Both the position numbers and the translations under genes were made by a program. From positions 7,564,001 through 7,628,000 of the forward strand of contig NZ_CP107780.1 in the NCBI RefSeq assembly GCF_036345175.1: a stretch of 64,000 nucleotides of DNA. Direction: 5' to 3'. Position 1 is the first letter of the stretch; each line of letters begins with the position of its first letter. The notes beneath the pieces are model-generated. The model saw only the letters and a program-made list of their open reading frames with translations. It did no database searches and was not told the origin of the DNA. Shown piece by piece: positions 44,048 through 51,396 of the stretch. Origin of the DNA: Streptomyces sp. NBC_00576. Its GTDB lineage: Bacteria > Actinomycetota > Actinomycetes > Streptomycetales > Streptomycetaceae.

Positions 44048-44788
44048 TCAGCCCGTCGTCCACCCCGGGACCGTCGGCAGTACCTGCTCGGCGACGCGGA
44101 GCAGTGCCGTCTCGTCGGGGGGCAGGTCGTCCTGGCGCCAGATGGAGATCTCGTACAAACCGCCGCCGTCCTTGGGGTTCTTGGCGACGAGGAGGTTGCG
44201 GGAGATACCGCCGGGGCCGCTGGAGCCCTTTCCGTCCTTGAAGACGATGCCGATGGTCCGGCCCGAGTAGAGAAACGCCGGGTGGCCCAGGACCGTTTTC
44301 CGCTCTCCTGACGTGAACGTCAGGTATTCGGAGTCGGTTAGGTCGGCGACCGAGATGTCGGCGGCTGCCGAGAGCTTCACGGAGTAGCCCTCCAGCTGGA
44401 CGGTGGCCTCGGGGTCGGTCGACATGACGTCCCGCTTGTCGCTGGACGTGGCTTCGTTGCTGGAGGCGCTCCACGCGCGGTCGTCGGGCGTGCCGAGAAG
44501 CGTCGGCAGGTTCGGGCGGTTCAGCGCCTCGCACAGTTGCACACCGGAGGCGGGCTTCGACAGCGGCACGTCGTCGTCCGAGCGGGAACACGAGGCGGGT
44601 GGGCTGTCCTTGGGGTCGGGCTGGTACTTCGCCATCACCCAGAAGCCCACCGCGAGGCAGGCGACCACTGTCAGTGCCGCTACGACCTGCGCGCCCTCAC
44701 TCATGCCCTTCTCGGATCTGGCCGGTCCAGCTGAACTGGTCGATTCAGCCAACTCGGCGGATCTGGGTACGTCGATGTCGTTGGTCAT
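44048..44788 (-). CDS. Single-pass membrane protein, possibly DUF6215-like
   Basis: A 246-aa protein with a cytoplasmic tail of about 35 residues, one helix (about 37-57, VVAALTVVACLAVGFWVMAK) and an external domain with a Cys pair (SCSRSDD and QLCEALN). ATG at 44788 (MTNDIDVPRS) is the sensible start; the longer frame upstream has no coding character. Sequence character resembles proteins with domain DUF6215 common in Streptomyces. Function unknown. Confidence 0.75.
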   Translation of the reverse strand: MTNDIDVPRSAELAESTSSAGPARSEKGMSEGAQVVAALTVVACLAVGFWVMAKYQPDPKDSPPASCSRSDDDVPLSKPASGVQLCEALNRPNLPTLLGTPDDRAWSASSNEATSSDKRDVMSTDPEATVQLEGYSVKLSAAADISVADLTDSEYLTFTSGERKTVLGHPAFLYSGRTIGIVFKDGKGSSGPGGISRNLLVAKNPKDGGGLYEISIWRQDDLPPDETALLRVAEQVLPTVPGWTTG

Positions 44789-45161
44789 GTCCCCCACCCC
44801 GGATGTCCCCCACCTCACGCGTCGCGCTCGATGCGCGCGCCGGGGGAGCCTAGCCGCGCGATCTCTGCTTTTGGAAGCTCCGGAGCCGTTCCTGCGGCTG
44901 AAAACGTGCGCCGGCAGGACGGACTCCCAGCTGGGCATGGTCATTTCAAGCCGTTGTCTTGGCATTCTCATGACAAAGCGTGGCACGCAGTGCCACGCTT
45001 CTGCCGAAGTTCACCATTCCTTCACGCCCGCATCACGCGAGGCATCCCCCACTCACTCCCCACCCGCCTGCCGTGCAGCGCTTCGGACCGGCCCCATCCC
45101 GTCGGTCCGCCCCCACGTCGGTCCCCACCACGGGCCGACCGTCGCACAGAAGGAGAACCCG
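44789..45161. other. Divergent intergenic region upstream of the M4 protease
   Basis: No gene is seen in these 373 bp. The one clear structure is a perfect inverted repeat with 11-bp arms, AAGCGTGGCAC at 44976-44986 and its complement at 44990-45000, around GCA. It is 160 bp upstream of the protease start and could be an operator or a stable 5' hairpin. GAAGGAGAA, the protease ribosome binding site, ends the region. Confidence 0.5.
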
Positions 45162-47432
45162 TTGCCCCGGCGACACCGCCCCACCCTCCGGCGCAGAGGC
45201 GCCACCACCCTCGCGCTGACGACCATCGGGACCCTGCTCGCCCTGGGAGCTCCCGCCGGTACCGCGACCGCGGCCCCGGCCGACCCCGGCCCGGCCAGGA
45301 TCACCGCCGTGCCTCGCGCAGGAGCCGCCGCGGCGCCCCTGTCGGCGGCCCGCCGCGCCTCACTGATCAAGAGCGCGCAGACCGCGTCCGGCGCCACGGC
45401 CCGTCAACTCGCCCTCGGCGCGCGGGAGAAGCTCGTCGTCAAGGACGTCGTCCAGGACGCCGACGGCACCACCCACACCCGCTACGAACGCACCTACGCG
45501 GGACTGCCCGTCCTCGGTGGTGACCTGGTCGTCCACCTCAAGAGCAACCGCACCACCGTTTCCAAGGCGAGCGGGGCGACCCTCACGCTGCCGTCCCTCA
45601 CCCCGAAGCTCTCCGCGACCAACGCCACCGGCAAGGCCCTCGCGGCTGCGAAGGGTGCCGACGTCACCGGCACCGAGACCGAGCGCGCCCCCCGCCTCGT
45701 CGTCTGGGCCGGCGCCACCAAGCCGGTCCTGGCCTGGGAGACGCTGGTCGAGGGCGTCCAGCCCGACGGCACGCCCAGCGAACTGCAGGTCGTCACCGAC
45801 GCGAGCACGGGCAAGCAGATCCTTGCCGCCGAGAAGGTGCACACCGGCGAAGGCACCGGCCAGTACGTCGGCACGGTTCCCCTCGGCAGCACCCTCTCGG
45901 GCTCGACGTACCAGCTCACCGACGGCGACCGCGCCGGGCACAAGACGTACGACCTGAACCAGGGCACCTCCGGCACCGGCACCCTCTTCACGGACGACAA
46001 CGATGTCTGGGGCACCGGTCTGCCGTCCAACCGCCAGACCGCCGGTGTCGACGTGGCCTTCGGTGCAGCAGCAACCTGGGACTACTACAAGGACGTGTAC
46101 GGCCGCAACGGCATCCGCAACGACGGTGTCGCCGCCTACAGCCGGGCCCACTACGGCAGCAGCTACGTCAACGCCTTCTGGCAGGACAGCTGCTTCTGCA
46201 TGACCTACGGCGACGGCTCGGGCAACACGCACCCGCTGACCTCCCTCGACGTGGCCGCCCACGAGATGAGCCACGGCGTCACCGCCGCCACCGCCAACCT
46301 GACCTACTCGGGCGAGTCCGGCGGCCTCAACGAGGCGACCTCCGACATCTTCGCCGCGGCCGTCGAGTTCCACTCGAACCTCGCCGCCGACCCCGGCGAC
46401 TACCTCGTCGGCGAGAAGATCGACATCAACGGCAACGGCACCCCGCTGCGTTACATGGACAAGCCCTCCAAGGACGGCTCCTCCCGCGACAGCTGGAGCT
46501 CCACCCTGGGCAGCGTCGACGTCCACTACTCCTCGGGCCCCGCGAACCACTTCTTCTACCTGCTCTCCGAGGGCAGCGGCGCCAAGACCGTCAACGGCGT
46601 CGTCTACGACAGCCCGACCTTCGACGGTCAGGCCGTCACCGGCATCGGCATCGATAACGCCGCCGCCGTCTGGTACCGGGCACTGACGACGTACATGACC
46701 TCGTCGACCAACTACGCGGGCGCCCGCACCGCCACCCTGTCGGCCGCGGCCGACCTGTTCGGCGCCTACAGCCCCACCTACCTCGCCGTCGCCGACGCCT
46801 GGGCCGCCATCAACGTCGGCGGCCGGATAGCCCTCGGCGTCAACGTCGCCCCGATCGCCGACCAGACCAGCGGCGTCGGCCAGGCGGTCAGCCTCCAGGT
46901 GGACGCCTACACCACCAACTCCGGTTCGGGCCTGACCTACGAGGCCACCGGCCTGCCCGACGGCCTGACCCTCAGCGCGAGCGGCCTGATCTCCGGGACG
47001 CCGACCACCGTCGGCGCCGGCGACGTCGCCATCAAGGTCACCGACGACACGGGCGCGTCCGTCACGGACACCTTCACCTGGCGGATCGCGTACATCTACG
47101 CCACCACAACCCGCGTCGACATCCCCGACAACGGTGCCGCTGTGGAGTCCCCGATCACCATCGAGGGCCGTGACGGCAACGCCTCCGCCACGACCTCGGT
47201 CTACGTCAACATCGTCCACACCTACCGCGGTGACCTGACCGTCGACCTGGTCGGCCCCAACGGCACCGTCTACTCGCTCCTCAACCGGACCGGCGGCTCC
47301 GCCGACAACGTCGACCAGACCTTCACGATCGACGCCTCGGCCCAGCCCATCACCGGCACGTGGACGCTCCGCGTGCAGGACCGTGCGTCGATCGACGTCG
47401 GGTACGTCCAGCGCTGGCAGCTCACTCCGTGA
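45162..47432 (+). CDS. Secreted M4 metalloprotease with He_PIG and P domains
   Basis: A 756-aa thermolysin-type protease. In order: signal peptide (about 1-40), FTP and PepSY propeptide (about 70-230), M4 catalytic domain with HEMSH (AAHEMSHGVTAATAN) and the third ligand Glu in GGLNEATSDIF, an Ig-like He_PIG domain (VAPIADQTSGVG to about 640), and a C-terminal P/homoB domain (about 645-756) beginning TTTRVDIPDNGAAVESPI. The TTG at 45162 is the start because AAGGAGAA lies just upstream and the signal peptide begins there. It digests extracellular protein; the P domain may aid folding or substrate binding. A paralogue lies at 51.4 kb. Confidence 0.93.
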   Translation: MPRRHRPTLRRRGATTLALTTIGTLLALGAPAGTATAAPADPGPARITAVPRAGAAAAPLSAARRASLIKSAQTASGATARQLALGAREKLVVKDVVQDADGTTHTRYERTYAGLPVLGGDLVVHLKSNRTTVSKASGATLTLPSLTPKLSATNATGKALAAAKGADVTGTETERAPRLVVWAGATKPVLAWETLVEGVQPDGTPSELQVVTDASTGKQILAAEKVHTGEGTGQYVGTVPLGSTLSGSTYQLTDGDRAGHKTYDLNQGTSGTGTLFTDDNDVWGTGLPSNRQTAGVDVAFGAAATWDYYKDVYGRNGIRNDGVAAYSRAHYGSSYVNAFWQDSCFCMTYGDGSGNTHPLTSLDVAAHEMSHGVTAATANLTYSGESGGLNEATSDIFAAAVEFHSNLAADPGDYLVGEKIDINGNGTPLRYMDKPSKDGSSRDSWSSTLGSVDVHYSSGPANHFFYLLSEGSGAKTVNGVVYDSPTFDGQAVTGIGIDNAAAVWYRALTTYMTSSTNYAGARTATLSAAADLFGAYSPTYLAVADAWAAINVGGRIALGVNVAPIADQTSGVGQAVSLQVDAYTTNSGSGLTYEATGLPDGLTLSASGLISGTPTTVGAGDVAIKVTDDTGASVTDTFTWRIAYIYATTTRVDIPDNGAAVESPITIEGRDGNASATTSVYVNIVHTYRGDLTVDLVGPNGTVYSLLNRTGGSADNVDQTFTIDASAQPITGTWTLRVQDRASIDVGYVQRWQLTP

Positions 47433-47463
47433 CCTGACAGCAGAGTGGTCGGCGCCGTTCGCT

Positions 47464-47733
47464 TTAGGCGACGGCGCCGACGAACTCCGCCCAGGCAGGC
47501 GCACCAACGAGCAGCACGGGCCCGTCCGAGACTTTGCTGTCCCGGACGGGCACGATGCCGGGGACTCCGTCGGCTACTTCGACGCAGCTCCCGCCTTCGC
47601 CGTTGCTGTAGGTGCTCTTACGCCAGCGGGCGGCGCCGATGAAGTCGTGCGCGACCTCTACACAGTCGCCGCCCTCGCCGTTGCTGTAACTGCTTTTGCG
47701 CCAGCGGGCGTTGGTCAGGTCGTACTCGCGCAT
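47464..47733 (-). CDS. DUF397 protein with two tandem repeats
   Basis: An 89-aa protein made of two DUF397 units. The first is ARWRKSSYSNGEGGDCVEVAH, shortened, and the second ARWRKSTYSNGEGGSCVEVA followed by the usual ending VPVRDSKVSDGP. DUF397 proteins are partners of XRE/DUF5753 regulators such as BldB-type pairs. Here the upstream regulator gene is frameshifted and overlaps its start by 19 bp. Confidence 0.9.
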   Translation of the reverse strand: MREYDLTNARWRKSSYSNGEGGDCVEVAHDFIGAARWRKSTYSNGEGGSCVEVADGVPGIVPVRDSKVSDGPVLLVGAPAWAEFVGAVA

Positions 47734-48550
47734 CGTCTGTAGTCCTCAGCGGCCGATTCGATCAGGGTGAGGGACGCCTCGGGCGAGAGTGCGGCGCCCC
47801 TTAGCAGATCGTATGCGCGCTGTGCCCGCTTCACCACTGCCGGATCGTCAAGCAGATGACCCGAAAACGAGGTCTCTGTATAGAGGGTCGGCGGTGCGTC
47901 ATCGAACTCCATGAGCTGCACCATCCCACCCATGGAGGCGAAGGCTCCCGCCGAGTACGGGACCACGGTCACCCAGGCTTTCCGCTCCCGGGCGAGCGCC
48001 GCGAGTGCTCCAGTTGCTCGGCCATGGCCGCCGACCCGCCGACCGGTGTACGCAGGGTGTTCTCGTGCAGGATCGCCCAATACTCGGGCCTTGTAGCGTC
48101 CTTGAGGATGCGCGACCGCTCCAGCCGGGCGCCCACCTTTTCGTTCACGTAGTCGTCCGTGACGAACGGGTTGGCCGCGAGTGTGACCGCCCGAGCGTAG
48201 GCGGCCGTCTGGAGCAGGCCCGGGATCACCGTCGGTGCGAACTCGCAGATCTTCGTCGCCGTCCGCTCAAGCTCCACGACCTCCGCGAAGTAATCCGCGT
48301 AGCGCTTGTCGTCGATGAGCTTGCGCCAGGTTCGCTCGAAAAAACCGGCGGTTTGTAGGACGTCGTCAATCCGTACCGCCACATCCAACTGCGGCTTCCG
48401 AATGGCCTGTTCGAACTGCCCGATGTAGCCCCCGGAGACGAAGACAAGCGCCCCCAACTCCACTTGGGTTAACCCGGCCTCCTCCCGCCGCCGCTTCAAC
48501 TCCGCCCCGAAGAACTCCCAAGCCGCCTGCCGCTGTGAACCATTGGCCAT
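47715..48550 (-). pseudogene. Frameshifted XRE/DUF5753 regulator
   Basis: The first part (48550 to about 48013) encodes the helix-turn-helix (ELKRRREEAGLTQVELGALV) and most of the DUF5753 domain, up to GGSAAMAEQLEH. There the frame changes: inserting one C restores LAALARERKAWVTVVPYSAGAF and the rest of the domain to a TGA at 47715. As read, the first frame ends 13 residues later. Either the gene is broken or the assembly has one base missing. Codon 27 (48470-48472) is TTA. Confidence 0.8.
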
Positions 48551-48670
48551 AACCGAACCGAACCTCCGTCGACTGCACCGCCGTTGCTGCGCCCAGAGCC
48601 TTCCGAGTGTAGGCACACCGCGTCATCGTAGAAGTGCGAAGAGTGAAACTCGATTAGTCAGGGGAGCACG

Positions 48671-48886
48671 GTGACGGCACGACAGACGGCACACTCGGCG
48701 GGCTGCGTCGAAGAGGCGGAGGAAATTGTGAAGGAATTGCGGACGGCGTTGAAAAACGCCGGGATTACCTTGCCGACGCTCCGATTGGATGCGGCGAGTG
48801 TCGCCCGGGAAGCGCCCTGTCCGCTCATCGAATTGGGGCGCTGCAACGTCGAGACGGCGGCCCGGATCGTGGCGGCGCTGCGATGA
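48671..48886 (+). CDS. Small hypothetical protein
   Basis: A 71-aa soluble protein starting at GTG 48671 after AGGGGAG. It has two helices (CVEEAEEIVKELRTALKNAG and LGRCNVETAARIVAAL) and a short strand. It overlaps the next gene by ATGA and is divergent from the XRE regulator. Such small pairs are common beside XRE/DUF397 loci in Streptomyces. Function unknown. Confidence 0.8.
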   Translation: MTARQTAHSAGCVEEAEEIVKELRTALKNAGITLPTLRLDAASVAREAPCPLIELGRCNVETAARIVAALR

Positions 48887-49134
48887 ACGACGTGAGGCCG
48901 GCGAAGTCGGGAAGGTCGGGGCGGCCGGATGTCGGGGCGTACGTCATGGACGCCCGCACCGGAAAGGTCGGCATCGTCATGGGGCACGAGGGGCCCTACG
49001 TCCAGCTCAGATCGTACGGCGGCGGCAGGGAATGGGACGCGGCCCCGGACGCCCTCCGGCCCGCCACCCCGGCGGAACGCCTCAGCGCGGCCACGGCGTA
49101 CGCGAACGCACGCAGCCGCGGTGAGGTTCCCTAG
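48883..49134 (+). CDS. Small hypothetical protein
   Basis: An 83-aa protein translationally coupled to the preceding gene. A compact beta domain is likely: VGAYVMDARTGKVGIVMGHEGPYVQLR followed by GGGREWDA, like the SH3-type fold of small actinobacterial proteins. It converges with the XRE gene downstream, overlapping by four bases. Function unknown. Confidence 0.78.
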   Translation: MNDVRPAKSGRSGRPDVGAYVMDARTGKVGIVMGHEGPYVQLRSYGGGREWDAAPDALRPATPAERLSAATAYANARSRGEVP

Positions 49135-49550
49135 AGGTCCCCCAGGACGTACTGCTCGTCCCCGAACTCGGCGACGATCTTCAGTCGCCCGTCGAGGGCC
49201 CGTACGTAGGCGGCGAGCGTGTCCACCTCGGTGCGCTCCAGCTCGCCGCGCTCGATCTTGGAGACGCGGGCTTGGGCGACGCCCATGGCCCGGGCGACGT
49301 CCGCCTGCGTCAGGTCCAGCCGCTCACGCAGTTCGGCAAGGCGGCGCATGCGTACGGCGGCGAGAGCGGCGGCTTCGCCGAGTGACTCGGCGGCTGCGGG
49401 CGCGGGCAGGGTGACGCGCTCCATCAAGCCGTCCACCCACGCCTGCTCTTCCGGTGTCGGCGGAGGCAGGCGGGCCAGCGCTTCCTCTGCTGCGGCCAGG
49501 CCGGTCTTGATCTTCGCGGCGCTTTGAGGAGTCGTACGTTCAGGGCTCAT
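49131..49550 (-). CDS. XRE family regulator, antitoxin-like
   Basis: A 139-aa protein with a helix-turn-helix in the C-terminal half: ERLDLTQADVARAMGVAQAR then VSKIERGELERTEVDTL and a short strand GRLKIVAEFG. This C-terminal arrangement is typical of HigA-like antitoxins of the HTH_3 type. No toxin gene was found next to it: the upstream 110 bp before recO hold no convincing frame. ATG at 49550 is preferred over longer upstream frames. Confidence 0.85.
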   Translation of the reverse strand: MSPERTTPQSAAKIKTGLAAAEEALARLPPPTPEEQAWVDGLMERVTLPAPAAAESLGEAAALAAVRMRRLAELRERLDLTQADVARAMGVAQARVSKIERGELERTEVDTLAAYVRALDGRLKIVAEFGDEQYVLGDL

Positions 49551-49659
49551 ATGCCGAGCCTCGTGGCCAGACCGGCCGCCGCCAGGCGAATCCGCCCCGT
49601 TCACCAGTAAGAAGTACGGCCCCGTCCGAGGCTGCCGTTCCGTACGCGACAATGACCCC

Positions 49660-50409
49660 ATGAGCCTGTTCCGTGATGACGGTGTCGTGCTGCGTACCCA
49701 GAAGCTGGGTGAGGCCGACCGGATCATCACGCTGCTCACGCGCGGTCACGGGCGCGTACGGGCCGTGGCCCGGGGGGTGCGGCGGACCAAGTCCAAGTTC
49801 GGAGCCCGGCTCGAACCGTTCTCCCACGTCGACGTGCAGTTCTTCTCGCGGGGGAGTGATCTGGTCGGGCGCGGGCTGCCGCTGTGCACGCAGACCGAGA
49901 CCATCGCTCCGTACGGTGGGGGGATCGTCGCCGACTACGCCCGGTACACCGCCGGGACGGCCATGCTGGAGACGGCGGAACGGTTCACCGACCACGAGGG
50001 CGAGCCCGCTGTCCAGCAGTACCTGCTGCTGGTCGGCGCCCTGCGCACCCTCGCCCGCGCCGAGCACGAGCCCCACCTCATCCTCGACGCCTTCCTCCTG
50101 CGCTCCCTCGCCGTCAACGGGTACGCGCCCACCTTCAGCGACTGCGCGCGGTGCGGCATGGCCGGACCCAACCGGTTCTTCTCGGTGGCCGCCGGGGGCT
50201 CCGTCTGCGTCGACTGCCGGGTGGCCGGCAGCGTCGTACCCTCTCCCCAGGCCCTCGAACTGCTCAGCGCGCTGCTGACGGGCGACTGGGCGACCGCCGA
50301 CGCGTGTGAGCCGCGTCACGTCAGAGAGGGGAGCGGACTGGTGTCCGCCTACCTGCACTGGCACCTGGAGCGCGGGCTGCGTTCCCTGCGCTACGTAGAG
50401 AAGACCTAG
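49660..50409 (+). CDS. recO: DNA repair protein RecO
   Basis: A 249-aa RecO, which helps load RecA on single-stranded DNA coated with SSB. The N-terminal OB fold starts LFRDDGVVLRTQKLGEADRI; the zinc site is CARCG (about 165) and CVDC (about 185); the helical C-terminal domain follows. It is followed by uppS after 34 bp, the usual order in Streptomyces. Confidence 0.97.
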   Translation: MSLFRDDGVVLRTQKLGEADRIITLLTRGHGRVRAVARGVRRTKSKFGARLEPFSHVDVQFFSRGSDLVGRGLPLCTQTETIAPYGGGIVADYARYTAGTAMLETAERFTDHEGEPAVQQYLLLVGALRTLARAEHEPHLILDAFLLRSLAVNGYAPTFSDCARCGMAGPNRFFSVAAGGSVCVDCRVAGSVVPSPQALELLSALLTGDWATADACEPRHVREGSGLVSAYLHWHLERGLRSLRYVEKT

Positions 50410-50443
50410 AAGCACAAGCACGGAACAAGGAGACGAGACGCAC

Positions 50444-51292
50444 ATGGCCGTACGCGGAATCCTGGGGCGCCAGCGCCGCGAGTACAAGACGCCGGAACCG
50501 CACCCCTCCGGCGCCACCGCGCCGAAGCTCCCCGGCGAGCTCGTACCGAACCATGTGGCGTGCGTCATGGACGGCAACGGCCGGTGGGCCAAGGAGCGCG
50601 GGCTGCCGCGTACGGAAGGGCACAAGGTCGGCGAGGGCGTCGTCCTCGATGTGCTCAAGGGATGCCTGGAACTCGGCGTCAAGAATCTGTCCCTCTACGC
50701 CTTCTCCACCGAGAACTGGAAGCGGTCCCCGGAAGAGGTCCGCTTCCTCATGAACTTCAACCGGGACGTCATCCGGCGCCGGCGCGACGAGATGGACGAA
50801 CTCGGTATCCGGATTCGGTGGGTCGGGCGTATGCCCAGGATGTGGAAGTCCGTCGTACAGGAACTCCAGGTCGCCCAGGAGCAGACCAAGAACAACGACG
50901 CCATGACGCTCTACTTCTGCGTCAATTACGGCGGTCGGGCCGAGCTCGCCGACGCCGCGAAGGCGATAGCGCGTGATGTCGCCGCCGGAAAGCTCGACCC
51001 CGACAAGGTCTCCGAGAAGACCATTCAGAAGTACCTCTACTACCCGGACATGCCGGACGTCGACCTTTTCCTCCGCCCCAGTGGCGAACAGCGCACCTCC
51101 AACTACCTGATCTGGCAGTCGAGTTACGCCGAAATGGTGTTCCAGGATGTCCTCTGGCCCGACTTCGACCGGCGTGACCTGTGGCGCGCCTGCGTCGAAT
51201 TCGCCTCCCGCGACCGGCGGTTCGGCGGCGCGGTCCCGAATGAGCAACTGCTGGAAATGCAGAGGGACATGAAGGGCAACGTGGAAGTCTGA
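50444..51292 (+). CDS. uppS: Isoprenyl transferase (undecaprenyl diphosphate synthase family)
   Basis: A 282-aa cis-prenyltransferase that makes the lipid carrier for cell wall synthesis. Catalytic motif I is HVACVMDGNGRWAKERGL (Asp about residue 43), followed by TEGHKVGEGVV; motif III is LYAFSTENWKRSPEEV, and motif V is DLFLRPSGEQRTSNYLIWQ. The N-terminal 30 residues are the extra tail common in actinomycetes. ATG at 50444 follows AAGGAG. Confidence 0.96.
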   Translation: MAVRGILGRQRREYKTPEPHPSGATAPKLPGELVPNHVACVMDGNGRWAKERGLPRTEGHKVGEGVVLDVLKGCLELGVKNLSLYAFSTENWKRSPEEVRFLMNFNRDVIRRRRDEMDELGIRIRWVGRMPRMWKSVVQELQVAQEQTKNNDAMTLYFCVNYGGRAELADAAKAIARDVAAGKLDPDKVSEKTIQKYLYYPDMPDVDLFLRPSGEQRTSNYLIWQSSYAEMVFQDVLWPDFDRRDLWRACVEFASRDRRFGGAVPNEQLLEMQRDMKGNVEV

Positions 51293-51329
51293 GGGCTCCG
51301 AGGGATCCGAGGACTCTGAGCGCAAGACG

Positions 51330-51365
51330 GCGGCACCCGGCGCCACGCAAGGCGCCGGGTGCCGC
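51330..51365. terminator. Bidirectional terminator after uppS
   Basis: Perfect 14-15-bp arms, CGGCACCCGGCGCC at 51331-51344 and its complement at 51351-51364, with a 6-base loop ACGCAA, lie between the converging uppS and M4 protease genes. Confidence 0.8.
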
Positions 51366-51396
51366 TGTCGTGCCCGTGGGGGGAGGCAACAAGGGG

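Noticed and set aside
45360..47507. 715-codon frame opposite the M4 protease
   Set aside because: Shadow of a well-supported gene; no start signal or motif.
49551..49659. Remnant of a toxin gene before the XRE protein
   Set aside because: The frame is short and matches no toxin family that I recognise.
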